A stretch of 64,000 nucleotides of DNA, from the NCBI GenBank assembly GCA_963970005.1, contig CAXAMN010022718.1, positions 361,009-425,008 on the forward strand. The letters are read 5' to 3'. Of the stretch, positions 29,801 to 37,720 are shown one piece after another. The notes under the pieces were generated by a model. That model ran no database searches. It had not been told where the DNA came from and saw only the letters and a list, made by a program, of their open reading frames with translations. Each line of letters starts with the position of its first letter. Positions within the stretch are counted from its first letter, which is position 1. Made by a program: the position numbers and the translations under genes. Source of the stretch: Durusdinium trenchii (taxonomy: Eukaryota > Sar > Dinophyceae > Suessiales > Symbiodiniaceae).

Positions 29801-30469
29801 CTTCTATCCAGGGAGGCATTGGTCTACAATAATACGTCGGGGGGATTGGAACTTGTACGAAGTGCCTTCAGCCGGCACTGGTGAACAGTCATCGGAATCA
29901 CGATGGGCAAGAGATTCCAGAGCAATTCAGTACGAACGCAAGACCTCGCCTGCTTGAGTCTCTTTTCTTCCTCCAGGGCCTTCTTGGTGGCTTCGAGCTC
30001 CTCCTTTGTCGCTTCCATCTCGTTCTGCTCTCTTGCCTACAGTTGGTACAAGGACAAAGGCCACAGGCATGGCATATGCCACAGTTTATCTGACATCTGA
30101 GTTCTATCCTGGAGGGAACATGGGTCCAATCCAAGCTAATTATTTTGCTGTCTGAATGCTGTCTATGATGCAAACTCGGTTCTTCGCTTCTTCTCTTCCT
30201 CCTCCATTCTCTTTACTCTCGCCTCAGCTTGTTTGCTTTGCTTACAGCAACAAGAGTCACAAACACGGTGTAGCTCCTTCCCATTCAAGTTTCCTCTTAG
30301 ACATCGACTACTCACTGCTGGAGACTCTGGAAAACAAAGTGCAGGCCGTCTCTCAGCTGAGATTTTTCACCTAAGCTGATTCTGCAGTCAAAGATGCAAG
30401 CGCCGCTCTTCGCATCTTCTTTTCCTCATCCATTCTCCTCTGTTCGGCCAATTGATGTTTTATTCTCGC
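20753..30469 (-). CDS. Host gene with six or more tandemly duplicated coiled-coil exons, split by a retrotransposon
   Basis: Six similar phase-0 exons begin at 30469, 30232, 30036, 29702, 21240 and 20815 (minus strand). Each starts after AG with GC, reading A-R/A-K/A-T, followed by Glu/Lys/Leu-rich coiled coil such as E-E-L-E-A-T-K-K-A-L-E-E-E. Exons that I could close are 29601-29702 (34 codons), 29950-30036 (29), 21175-21240 (22) and 20753-20815 (21). They end CAG followed by GC or GT. Flanking intron sequence is duplicated too: 20830-21092 and 21258-21520 match with an exact 428-bp offset. The copia element 21521-29542 lies in one of these introns. The protein is probably a long coiled coil; true ends, start and function are unknown. 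Confidence 0.5.
20830..21520. repeat. Tandem 428-bp exon-plus-intron duplication
   Basis: 20830-21092 and 21258-21520 are diverged copies with a constant offset of 428 bp. For example CAATGG at 21087-21092 corresponds to CAATGG at 21515-21520. The upstream copy continues into ACAAGAGATTTCAA; the downstream copy is cut at exactly this point by the retrotransposon and resumes after it at 29543. Confidence 0.8.
21175..21240 (-). CDS. Coiled-coil exon, repeat copy
   Basis: The 66-nt exon encodes A-T-E-K-E-E-I-E-A-L-K-K-E-L-E, then Q-E-R-S-L-K-Q. The acceptor is ACACAG|G and the donor CAG|GC. It is nearest in sequence to the exon at 29601-29702 on the other side of the retrotransposon. Confidence 0.5.
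21521..21667 (-). repeat. 3' LTR of element 2
   Basis: 147 bp, plus-strand TGTGGAAACT...GGTTTTCACA. It lacks the extra GG found in the other LTR near the middle and has A for G in CGTC(A/G)TGACA. Confidence 0.95.
21638..22560 (-). CDS. Element 2 RNase H portion
   Basis: The open frame spans 21638-22648; the sense part begins near 22560 with W-F-A-R-T-C-R-P-D-L and the connection domain. It then shows V-T-D-A-S-H-G, S-W-C-S-T-T-I-K-R-V-C-R-S-T-M-Q and A-E-T-L-S-L-Q, the RNase H core of copia elements, and W-V-D-A-S-T-M-V-S-D-G-L-T-K. The stop lies within the 3' LTR. It is separated from the reverse transcriptase by a +1 frame change. Confidence 0.85.
21668..21688 (-). other. Polypurine tract of element 2
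   Basis: The minus strand reads ATGAAAAGAAAAACAATGGG immediately before the 3' LTR, a normal plus-strand primer site. Confidence 0.75.
22368..26813 (-). CDS. Element 2 pol: protease, methyltransferase-like domain, integrase, reverse transcriptase
   Basis: 1,481 codons. The protease has I-L-D-S-G-C near residue 50. At residues ~297-430 is a methyltransferase-like domain: L-L-E-I-F-A-G-A-A-L-L-A (motif I, 25880-25920), A-P-I-C-G-P-W-S-S-W (motif IV, Cys kept, 25710-25745) and L-V-E-N-P-W (motif VI, 25560-25584). The integrase follows with H...H and C-x2-C, then S-C-D-A-F, L-L-D-R-G and R-T-E-R-Q. The reverse transcriptase has G-D-I-S-A-A-F-L-Q and H-V-D-D-I-L (near 22770). The frame drifts off near 22540, where the sense reading moves +1 into the RNase H ORF. 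Confidence 0.9.
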   Translation of the reverse strand: MHLGRYFEDRRMAERSNTAFMATKTIEVSDTEEDFPTSETIASETDLIAILDSGCIKTCHGELWLRKYAVAVGHSIDEFPMNPETGSFRGIGGSVTVLGLRSLQVGFELADGGVAIGDIDSTELQGSSAPLLLSIGDQRKLGLYIELGNTESVFSRTLNCQLKIAEINGLLGLRLLPSHIAMMSQISDEESTEASSETLQLPATPSSRETEFNFSLDTADTMVLSPKSESEDNATTDGESVEFSESYIALDEETNKTMTKQQKKQLEKGLAEVKAHDQCLWSTLKSSKTSRPLPRGCRAFLLEIFAGAALLASVASGMGYPVSTPVDIVLDETNILDPRVRQKLDEEIERDDPYIITFAPICGPWSSWQRLNCSRSPETAAKVLEERDLWYPTLKWVCKVIKSRLQKGRKVLVENPWFSELWSVLCFDKLIQESLVDAETGSYLELIRGDQCQFGLADHVTGFPHLKPTGFLTASDTVKQELAKRCPGDHLHSPLEGGQRTKRAQVWPKRLCQAILKGFINELEERSLHAAFAGEFSAEMEDELLQPLGNFDAIYDDKDLAKSTAFDHKTTEAELQRLESLEERQDLPDSSALESTRREKWLRASRSVRVALRRLHTMSGHCSNSSLLQMLRTAGASSFTMEAARHFACETCRKTQPVQPSNKVKPPNKPTFNFEISCDAFEIKDAAGNRHTVLSVVDLGTLYHQAFWVAPGGVPRSHVCAQALREGWIQWAGPPKSCLLDRGVHNRGRFVELLNAYGIEIRFGGLEAPYQLGRTERQGGILKDILKSVIEDKQVIGTEEIKMVISESVTIKNNRLHHQGFTPSQWVLGRLPREVCSLTAENDDTEHLGVHQGIDDALDEFSSKQLEIRQAAKQAFVQADSSRRIRTALLRKSVPLRGPYKAGDLVSFHRKGKWFGPGGIPIIVSESQIRPATRSEVLSKQLLELRPSRKRRREAFEEPMDDAPPFSEDLQVPALQEAQEDLQPGYIELPVEAGSGSSPSPVPEATSPEEPETPFDLPHELPSAPEEMALDDEEEVPVPPEPDRQESGQPEFEASHPMTVPSRSVDQLDGYPRPEVRPPPGLLPVRGRSRSPLRDPPVPRDERGLMAIAAEEKRYHGFLAKRFKKKKRQGGAHRETNFNTCDPKTRAGLILSRKKEWRNWMDFTAVHVIKPKDVKGYLLKNPHVKIVPTRWVDSDKSEVGEESQLKSRLVARGDLEWHPTKLRTDSPTCSQLIVNMILAHAASMNLRVNAGDISAAFLQGVKINRTLVLSLPSGGVPDEDVPEGSLLVAQAEKSVYGTTDASRGFWKRLHEVLLQCGLKPIPAEAAAYYLPGPENEIQGLLGTHVDDILWTGNEQMDNVMSSVQQHFRFGKIEGNEFKFCGRLIKQQEDGIHLSSPNVMDRVKPVYIHPDRRALRAEPADEKEISQLRSVHFMVCQDMPSGSPLCCQPAPVSASNCTNPRPHRGQQAVELCRQDQGERHGL
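26830..27175 (-). CDS. Element 2 gag-pol linker with F-G-R-Y-K-G motif
   Basis: This is the middle part of a 271-codon minus frame (26603-27418) that carries the sense reading between two frame breaks. It runs from P-H-E-N-L-T-S-E-D-L-S-R-L-L to K-I-L-N-F-G-R-Y-K-G-Q-S-Y-E and Y-V-N-W-V-L-G. The G-R/K-Y-K/R-G-x-T/S-Y-E...Y-V-x-W-V signature is a small domain I know from other dinoflagellate copia polyproteins; its function is uncertain. Pol continues in another frame (-1) near 26820. Confidence 0.65.
27064..29034 (-). CDS. Element 2 gag, main part with zinc-binding sites
   Basis: The frame opens at the stop of the N-terminal ORF. Its first in-frame ATG at 28941 is internal. It includes gag helices with a Y-I-T-R-R-R-S-W-W segment, a knuckle-like C-x2-C-x4-H-x6-C (near 28190-28240), then two C-x-H...C-x2-C ribbons (near 27380-27480 and 27220-27300), each preceded by a G-T-N or T-N-G turn. 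The end of this frame is out of register: the likely true reading shifts by -1 near 27130 into the linker frame. Confidence 0.8.
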   Translation of the reverse strand, partial: ETLLKLFNDTLKPRASQEARELYSAGSKEGGMLSRQSGESMSSYITRRRSWWIALKGLDSAVAIPDVILAEQRLTNAQISGDQRLMGRTMLQGTLTFDTVASELIAQRPRIHEFEKQRGPKGYGNHSRPWSRPQGHQHRHNKPFRSYLAEDADEWEGQDLTGFDEVEEDQTAYFQDTETVVEEDAEVYLEEHMCFLIENGMDIDNEEACALAAETLQLEYEAYNVRQHASGKGHGGFHQARQFDVSGQLSFQERKACLMQLKSKTECRRCHQKGHWSGDPQCPKGSRKGSGKFSGRSPSTSSTSPPSTSKSGKGKSSGKHKPRVVYFSIKEHEDVPDPGTEKAWCGMALKEDPRGRGVCVPPPSSLQSPATTSPPTGLRAKAAPTQPAVHDALALSLTRVPQLPFGVPRNDSAQVELQDAGTEALVERSLQLAPSELRGRPLTQDEMDEQALHAALHMVADMEAMEVESEGYEPSIYDPSLMSFELVPHAPGPSSGYGQSGIPPKAPSVPPLPQRHQGPECEHKKTTKKGTNKYYTMVSCVDCGAILEKTRKPETSTPAKSAPPPLPATAEKELCPHHRISWKVTNGFQTRQTCLDCGFVRIGRPKSAPAPSRYSSSAEGDLPLSFTPQMAQAVFRMRTLQVKICLVFCEAPCSPS
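29033..29341 (-). CDS. Element 2 gag, N-terminal part
   Basis: 102 codons from an ATG 52 nt after the 5' LTR. The peptide contains F-G-I-P-R-F-S-G-E-P and a helical segment typical of retrotransposon gag N-termini. It ends A-V-R-P-stop. The rest of gag continues in the +1 frame at exactly this stop (CCC TGA G: the +1 reading gives E-T-L-L-K-L-F-N-D). This can be a 1-nt insertion in the CCC run or a +1 frameshift site. Confidence 0.8.
   Translation of the reverse strand: MSALLETLRYDGAQSTTLAASQDTFDSEGKFGIPRFSGEPAQLPEYAFRVQMRMLREKGMEESELKKVGPLGIRLVEGLRGQALRLAQQLKPEDLAKQAVRP
29378..29392 (-). other. Primer-binding site of element 2
   Basis: On the minus strand, one C after the LTR end CACA, the sequence is TGGCAGCGGAGTCCC. 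TGG complements the CCA end of a tRNA, and the 1-nt gap is normal. I cannot name the tRNA. Confidence 0.7.
29394..29542 (-). repeat. 5' LTR of element 2
   Basis: 149 bp, same ends as the copy at 21521-21667. For the minus-strand element this is the upstream LTR. It must carry promoter and polyadenylation signals; no TATA box is obvious in so short an LTR. Confidence 0.95.
29601..29702 (-). CDS. Coiled-coil exon, repeat copy
   Basis: The 102-nt exon starts A-R-E-K-K-T-E-A-I-E-E-E-L-E and ends E-E-R-S-L-K-Q. The acceptor is TAGAG|G; the donor is CAG|GC, or possibly GCAAG|GT six nt later. It lies directly upstream (transcriptional sense) of the inserted copia element. Confidence 0.5.
29950..30036 (-). 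CDS. Coiled-coil exon, repeat copy
   Basis: The 87-nt exon reads A-R-E-Q-N-E-M-E-A-T-K-E-E-L, then E-A-T-K-K-A-L-E-E-E-K-R-L-K-Q. The acceptor is CTGTAG|G and the donor CAG|GCGAG, or GCGAG|GT. Flanking intron text GGCAAGAGATTCCAGAGCAA matches that beside the 29.6-kb and 21.1-kb copies. Confidence 0.5.
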
Positions 30470-30479
30470 CTCAGCCAAC

Positions 30480-31560
30480 TTTGCCAGCTCTAGAGTTGAC
30501 TCTGATTCGACAACAATCTATATAGAGGTTGTCTCTGCGGAGGTGAATTGGTCTGTTAGGTGTTCATATGGCATCGATATTGTTTTGTGCGTTTCTGCTG
30601 GCATCAGGTCATCAGGTGCTTCCGGAAATTACACAAAGGACATAATTAGCTGTCATGCGGAAATCTCCAGAATACGAAAGGCAGGCAACGTCCGTTGTGG
30701 ATATGGTTCTCTGACTACCTGGCCTGATATGCTTGCTCTCTCATGTCCATCTTCACCTCTGCAAGCTCCCAAGACCTTCAGGCAATGAACATGTACAAAA
30801 TGCCTCTAATTAAACGGCATAGGTACATCATAGGGTATTCAGTATAGAGGGAAAAGAGGATGATCCATGATCGTTTCCTCTGGCTGGAAGGAGTTCAAAA
30901 CCAAAGAATCCAACAAAAGGGCAACTAAAGCTGCAAAGAGATGGTCATCAATACAAAAGAAGGAGGATGTGTGTCCCACATGTCCTTGTCACCACATGTC
31001 TTCACAAGGTTATTGCATGGTATTGCCATACACGCTGGCTTGGTGGCTGCGGAAGACGCACCACAAAGAGCAGCACCACACCTGGACTCCAAGAGTTTCA
31101 CCATGTCTGCCAGGCCAGGAAGGACATTCTCTGCTGACAAAGGTTTCACCTGACCCGCACGGACCAGCGCCAAGATTGCGGTCACAACCCGCAAGACAGC
31201 GTGAGAAGAGGCGCTGGTCGTGACAAACCGTGGCTATACTATACCAGCTATGGATGAAATCGCACATATGTTCTGCAAGCACAAACGAGATGGACAAAAA
31301 ATGCATCATCACTTTGAGTGCTCCTAGTCGAAGGTGTGGTACGGACGCGGTATCGATCTTGGTGGAGGTAGTGGCGGCGGTTGTGGCAGTTCTAGCTTGG
31401 TTTAGCTGCTGTGATTGGTTGCAACTTGAGCCACTTGGCAATGCTTCCAGTTTGATCAACCACTTGCCTCTCCCAAATCAATGTTGTGACTGGTCTTCAA
31501 CCCTAACTTGACATTTGTGGCTGTGGTCTGTGGTGGGACGTCGATGATGTTGGTTCGCAG
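30480..31560. other. No recognised gene (30.5-31.6 kb)
   Basis: Only short motif-free ORFs on both strands. It lies between the first visible coiled-coil exon and the end of the EEP-domain region. The promoter or 5' exons of the coiled-coil gene should be here if it is real, but none can be identified. Confidence 0.4.
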
Positions 31561-31566
31561 ACCGCA

Positions 31567-33737
31567 TCACAGCTGTCCGGCAGGGACACAGCACATTTGA
31601 GACAGCGATGATTCGCATGACACATAGCTGATCTCAGCCCCTGCCTTCACCATCTCGTGGCCCGACAGCAATGCAATGCAATCAATCCTCTTTGGAAGAA
31701 GAGATCCCTGACATGCTACAAAGCACTGGTTTGCAGCATACAAAATGGCCCGACAAAGCTTGGATGCTTCAACCATTTCAGCAGGGACTGTGTTCATATA
31801 CTGGAAGCGCACCTGACATATATTGGTCGGATATGGGATTGGGACAAACTTCACGTTCTCCATCTTGCCATCGCGCTTGTTCAGTAGGGGGCGGATAGCC
31901 TGCCAGTATTTCAATCAAGGCAATGAGGTCAACGCATCCATCAACAAAGTCTATGCGCCACAAGGACACGGGTCTTGCTTGGGACCACCTCTTCTGGGAA
32001 GTTGAGGTCGCCAGCGAGAATGGTGGGTATTGCTTCATGGTCCTCCTTCAGGAGAGTCAAATCAAACGGGGCAATTGGCGGGCATGATTGGTAACTGGTT
32101 TTGTGAATGTGGAGGAGAACGGTCTTGAAGGCTTCGTGGTTTTCATGATCTTTCGCCCATGCAAAGTGATTGGAATGTAATGCAATACAAGTAAGTGCTG
32201 AATCAAGCCAAAAGAGCTCCTTCCGTTTTTGAATGAAGTCGCAGAATTCACGCCGGGCAGTGCCAAAAGGCTTGCCAGGAAGATGCCTCGATACAAAAAG
32301 ATAGAAACAAGGTGAGGAGTCAATGAACAAAGTGATCCGGAGTTGTTTTTGCGGCTTTACCCTCGGTTCGGTACCTGTTCCATGGGTTTGTTGGGTTTTT
32401 GGGGGGTTCGTTTAAAGGCTAAAAGTGTCCAGCAAATGTGGTCTTTCCCGTACTCAAAGTTTCCTATTCAGACATATGAAACTTCTACAGGTTGGGGTGG
32501 GTATCCACTTCTTTGCAGCTTCGGGGCAGCATATCAGTAAATGATCAGGGTTTGCCATTCAACATTCCTAGATTTACTGGTACTGCCCGTCCAAAAAGCA
32601 GCAGGTTCGCATACCTTCAAAGAGAACAACTGAGGCCTTCCAGGGTGACCCACCTGGGCTCTCCCGGGCTCTCATCGGGTCATTCCTTCTTGGAATCCCG
32701 GCGTGGTGACAATCCGAAACTTCCGATTGCCATTCTTCAGCGACAGCAGAACCTCTGTGACAGCCTACGATCGGACGCAAGGATGTGGCAAAGCCCTGCA
32801 AAGCCCTGCAAAGCCCGGTACTTCGGTGAAGTTGAGAGCGGCACACGTGCCTCCTATTGCTGTCTTACTGCTTCGAGAGATAGGATCAAACACAAATACG
32901 AAGAACGATCCCATCTGATTGCGCCTTCCCCTGGTCTGATTTGAACACATGATGTGTTTGAAGGTCCTTCGGCATCTGGACGTCAAACATCTTTGTATCG
33001 ACAATCATCGCCTGCCAAGGCAAGTCTTGCCACAAGCAAAACATGGTTCAGTCTTGCAGCCACATGATGCCACATGAATATTACGGGTACACATAACTGG
33101 AGGTCTGAGAAACACGTCCTACCACGGCCTCCTGGTTCGGGGACTCCTTGCACCAGCGCAGCAGGAGAAAACCTTTTGAAGAGATATGTTTATCCAGCAG
33201 ATCCAATAGAGCAGGCCAGCACCCTTGAAGGCACAAAATGTGCTTGTGGAAATCCGAGTGCTCGAGCATCTCCACCACTTTCGTACAAATAACCTTCTTC
33301 CTGTCCCCTACACTCTGTGTAGCCAAGCTGGAACACTTCAAGCCCTGTGCGTCGTTGAGCACGTCTTTCATGTACCGTTGGTTCAGTACGTTCCACGACG
33401 CGACGTTGAATGTAGCCTTCGACCCACCGACTTCGGTCATGATGCTGCAACCAATCGGAAGGTGATCGGACGGAAAGACCCACCCGTCCTGGAGCGCTTT
33501 GGAGACGGGACTGGTGAATTTGCTGCGGTCCCCAAGCCAGTTAATGATCACCAGCTCAACACAACAGCTCATGAGCTCCTCGACCTGCTTGAGGACATCC
33601 ATCACTTTCTCCACATCGGCATCTGCATAGGGTTGGAAGGGATCCAAAAGGTCCAATACCTCTTGCAAGCACTTGACTCCCTCTTCAGCCGCTGGGTCGT
33701 CAGTAAGACTTTGGCACTTCTCGTAAAGCACTTCCAC
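31567..33737 (-). CDS. Endonuclease/exonuclease/phosphatase (EEP) domain region, multi-exon
   Basis: The exon-like frame 33081-33737 carries P-S-D-H-L-P-I-G, then F-N-V-A-S-W-N-V-L-N (the start of an EEP fold, metal-binding N) and H-I-L-C-L-Q-G-C-W, where the family usually has Q-E. Further downstream, 31941-32330 has I-P-T-I-L-A-G-D-L-N-F-P (the G-D-x-N active-site motif). A last open part at 31567-31914 is Cys-rich without a known motif. S-D-H-x-P is normally at the C-terminus of EEP proteins, so its occurrence before the new N-terminal motif suggests two tandem or permuted domains. Gln-Gly in place of Gln-Glu would remove a metal ligand. Exon borders were not resolved. It may be the 3' part of the Roc gene upstream or a separate gene. 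Confidence 0.55.
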
Positions 33738-34071
33738 ATCGCTGCCTCAGCACAAATTCAGCTCCAAACATTTCTCTGAAGGAGAACTGTGTGGAAACCA
33801 AACTCGATTCACTAAGGATGGGACCAAGCACGTTCAGGTCCTCGATGGCGTCTCGTTGCTGCTGTACATTCTTTGAGACCCTCGTTGATTCCAACATGTT
33901 CAATAATGTCTCGGCATGTGCAGAGATTTGAGCCAGTTGCGCCGCCCAATGTCGAAAGATCGGTTTCAAAGCTTCCAACATCTGGAAGTGCTCCTTGCAG
34001 TGAAACCCCCTTTGCGCCATAAAGGCACTTCGCTCCCAGAGGCGTTTCACCTCAATCACTTGCTTCATGGC
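33710..34071 (-). CDS. Helical exon between Roc-COR and EEP segments
   Basis: An acceptor AAAG|G gives a start at 34071. The frame reads A-M-K-Q-V-I-E-V-K-R-L-W-E-R and a helical region without known motif up to F-G-A-E-F-V-L near 33760, where the sense reading changes frame into the EEP-containing ORF. The preceding exon has a GT donor after 34173 (CATGAA|GTACG). This links it to the Roc-COR gene with moderate confidence. Confidence 0.5.
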
Positions 34072-34172
34072 CTTTCATGGCTGTCACTCTTGCCTTGCTA
34101 CTATACACAAACACCGAAAAAGAAACACAACGAAACGACACTATGGAACAGAATCTCAAGGACCGGACGTAC

Positions 34173-37100
34173 TTCATGGCCTTCGGATGCGCCGAAGAGT
34201 AGTCCCGAATGTTGTCCTGAACCGCCTTGAGAAAATCCTTTTCCTGCGTCACCGGGTGGATGATGTGAGAGCCTTCCTGAGAGCCTTCCTGGCGATATCC
34301 AAAGCGGATGACATTCGTGACTTCACGAAAGTGGGGTACTTGCCCTTCCACATCTGCAAAGAGATTCACTTTGGCGAACAAGTCAACTTTTGCAGTCCAG
34401 GACCGATGGCCCTGCCTCAAAGCTTCGTGCAACGGAACTCCGTCCTTTGTTCCCTTCACGACTTCATCCGCTGTCCATGTCAAAGTGCGACCACTGATAT
34501 CGACTCCAGCCTTGAGACCGGACCAATAGCATTGGACCAATTCTGAATCCGAAAGACCCTGGATGTTTTTGCACATGCGTTGAATCTCCTCACTCAATTT
34601 CTTTAGGGCTTCCACCTTGCGCTCTTCCGCATCCAGCGTTGGTCCTTCAACCTTGACGACCACATATTCCTCGATATCGACGTCACCTGGAAACCACACA
34701 TTGTCAAACCGAAAGCTTCCGAATGGCCGGGAGAACTTCTGCAAGGAGGAGCTGGAGATGATCTGTCGCAATTCCAGGCCAAGGTTTGGAAGAAAGCGTT
34801 CATTGAGAAGTAGCGAAAGCATCTCTGAACGAGCGCAATCATCGCAGCTCCTGAAACACTTCAAGTTCAGGCACGGGTTGTGCTGGAGGAGCACGTGGGC
34901 AGGAAGTTCATGTTCATGTTCTGACAAATTGAGACCAAGCATCTCCTGCAAATGAACTATCTTGTGGGAGTCAGATGGATTTGTGCAGGGCAGTGCCTTA
35001 AGCCCAAGTGCTTCTGAGAAGGCATCAGCTAGGCTCTTGGCCGTTTGGCTGGCCTCTTCAGCTTTTGAATCTTCTGCAATTGCTTGGATGCGTAGCAATC
35101 GTTGCTTTGCCACTGAAGCAAGTGACATGATGATGAACACATCATCAGAGCGCAGCTCGATGTAGTTTCTGAACGCTTGGGGTGGGGAGGTCAATTGAAC
35201 ATATTTCTTTTCACAAAGGTACTCCACGATCTTTGGGAAAAGAACTGCAGAAACAAAACCCTCCAGGTTCACGTAAACAACAGCGCTTGATGCCCCGCAA
35301 GGTGGTTCTGCTAAAAATGTGAGAGGAAGACAAGACGGCACCGCGTACTCCCCAAGAACTGCTCGCCGAACTAGGAGTCCTTTTCGTAGCATGACCTCCA
35401 GCATCAATTTCTGTTGAAGCTCAGTAAAGCCTTCCCACGCACACTCCAAGAGCCTCGTGCTTGCAATACCACTTGTCTGAAACCGAAGAACATCGTCTGA
35501 AACACCCTGTGTGCTTCCCTGTAACTTGCTAAGAAAGGCTTCGCTGTGTTCAAACTTGCATTCATCCCAATAGCGCAAACCGATCAATGCTGACAGGGCA
35601 AGTGAAAGTTTGCGCACATTCAAGGCCACGGTCTCTCGTAAATCATCTTCATCCAACCAAAAAACTACACCCAGATCGTGCATGAGTTGTAGCACTCCTG
35701 TCACATCATCCCCTGAGAGAGGTTTTGGTCTCATCTTGGCCAGCAATGCTTTGACCTGATCCAATGTCAAGAAGTCACATGACACCTCGATCGAGACCGA
35801 CTCTTCGTGTTGTGACAGGTGATTTCGAAGCTTTTCGATGCTCCATTGCTCACTCCTCTCTTGTTGGAGGCCAGTCCCCTCTTCTCTTCCTTCAACTACG
35901 CGTCGCACCGCTGAGCCTGCTGGAGCAATGACATGGTGCCCCATCGGCACATGCGTGCCAGCAAGTTCCTCTTGGAGTTTAGGTATGTCACCCTTGACTT
36001 CCAAAATCTCTCGCAACTGCTTTGGGCTCACCTTCATTGTGACACCACCATCCAGATCGCTCAGAAGCTCATGCGCTTGGATCCACGCAAGTGGATAGGC
36101 TTCGGCTTGAAGTCCAATGTGCGGTGGCACATCAGACCTACCACTTTTCTCCTTCCAGGACTCCTCTGTCGTGAGCACTTGCATCGTCAACTCATGAAGT
36201 TGACTCCTCAGGTCATGCATTTGTTGCTTGATATCTCTTGAGAAGTTGTCTAAGCAAATAAAACCTTGAAGCCGCTGACGCAAACCTGGCATCTGTCTCG
36301 TGATGAAGTCGTCAACGCGCTTTCGCAAATCCTTTTGATCGAACTTTCGCTTCAAAAATTTTGTGCCAATGACGATGATGGGTGGCGACTTGGCGTTCTG
36401 ACCACCCAAGCCATTCACAGCATTTGCATAGCGGTTCACGGCCCAAAGCCATAGTTTCAAGTCCTTCCAGGCTTCTTCCAGCTCCACACTCATATCACAA
36501 AATACCAAGTAGATTCCACGACCGTGGAAGTACATCATGTTGATGAGTGCGTATTCTCGCTGCCCCGGAAAATCGAAGCATTGTAGACGTGGTGCAATGT
36601 TGGCATCTGATGCGTTGAGCACCAGCTCAACACCCATTTGCCGTGCCAGTATAGGACCCCTATCTTCTTGACCTTCATTCTGAAGGCCCTCAGATGCAGT
36701 TCGGGCCTCGCCTCCACTCACTCTATTGACATGTTCCTTAAGGTCTTCCTTCTTGCCACCCTGAGGCCCCTCCTCCGGCTTGCCACTTTGAGATATTTCA
36801 TGTCTTGGGTCAGGCGCTTCCTCCTTTGACCGACTTCGAGCTTCATCTCCAGTTGTTCCCTCGTTGCTAATATCGGTGCGTCTGCCCTGGAAGCTCCTCG
36901 CTACGCAATCATCCAGAAGGTTTCCTTTGCATTGCTTCCAAGCATCATCACGGGCATCAAGTCCTTCTGATCTCTCGCAAGCCCAAACTTCAATACCATA
37001 GGTAGAGAATTCTTCGCCCTCTTTCACATCTTCTCCTTTTAAGCGCCTGCAATGCGCCACCAAAATTAAACCATACTTCAAAACACGCACACGGTGCCGC

Positions 37101-37344
37101 CTGCCGAACATTTCATTTGCCTGTAAGTTTGGTCCTTGAAACATACGGCATTGCTCTTCGAACAAACATGTTTGTAAACATTGACCACGATGTGAGAAAC
37201 CTCGCCGATGGCCAAAGGGAAAACAAAAAAACAACGCCCTCGCCTCAAGGTCGTGGTCTTACCGGCATGTCCACGTCCCACAAAGCATAGACGCACCATG
37301 GGCAACGGTGCTTTGCCGCTCTTTTGCCACTTCAAGATCTGTGC
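34173..37344 (-). CDS. Roc-COR (ROCO-type) GTPase
   Basis: A Ras-like Roc domain joined to a long COR-like region. The first visible exon (37244-37344, after TTTCAG|G) has the P-loop G-R-G-H-A-G-K-T-T-T. A 143-nt intron with a GC donor (TTGAG|GCGAGG) and acceptor CGGCAG|G restores the same reading frame as the next exon (from 37100). That exon has the G3 motif D-F-P-G-Q-R (near 36565-36580), I-I-V-I-G-T-K as G4 (near 36370), then ~600 residues of COR-like sequence (for example L-H-D-L-G-V-V-F-W-L-D near 35660). An unusual ~150-residue charged insert separates P-loop and G3. No kinase or leucine-rich repeats are seen. Upstream exons with the true start are not identified; the exon ends at a GT donor after 34173. 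Confidence 0.8.
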
Positions 37345-37386
37345 CTGAAAGATGTGTAGAAATGAATCCATACTGAGTAGTCAGAA

Positions 37387-37720
37387 TTACCTGAAACAGA
37401 TCGTGCATTGGATGTTAGCAAAGCACAGCACGTACTTAGGATTTGTTTGTGGCTTAGCCGCGCAATTCTTGCAGGCAAACCAACCTTCCTCACAGACTCT
37501 ACATCGACACCAAGCGCTCGGAAAAGATCCGTATTTGTTCACCAAAGAGGCGATTTGGACTAAGCAACACAAGAAACGAACGCAGGGAGACCAGTGGCCT
37601 CAAGTGGCCAAAGAACTGAAAGGGAAACACCAGAAGTGGCCTCCAAGGCAGCCATCTCTTGCTGCCGCAACGTTGCCGCCGCCGCCTGGTCAATGAGATC
37701 GCTGAGGCACACAACATGTA
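37387..37720 (-). CDS. Possible upstream exons of the Roc gene (Cys-rich)
   Basis: Minus-strand open stretches encode L-S-D-L-I-D-Q-A-A-A-A-T-L-R-Q-Q-E-M (near 37620-37700) and C-R-C-R-V-C-E-E-G-W-F-A-C-K-N-C (near 37460-37510), the latter bounded by a GTACGTG donor. The Cys pattern could bind zinc. The same strand and short distance to the P-loop exon suggest the 5' part of that gene, but AG|G acceptors are not clear for both. Confidence 0.3.
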
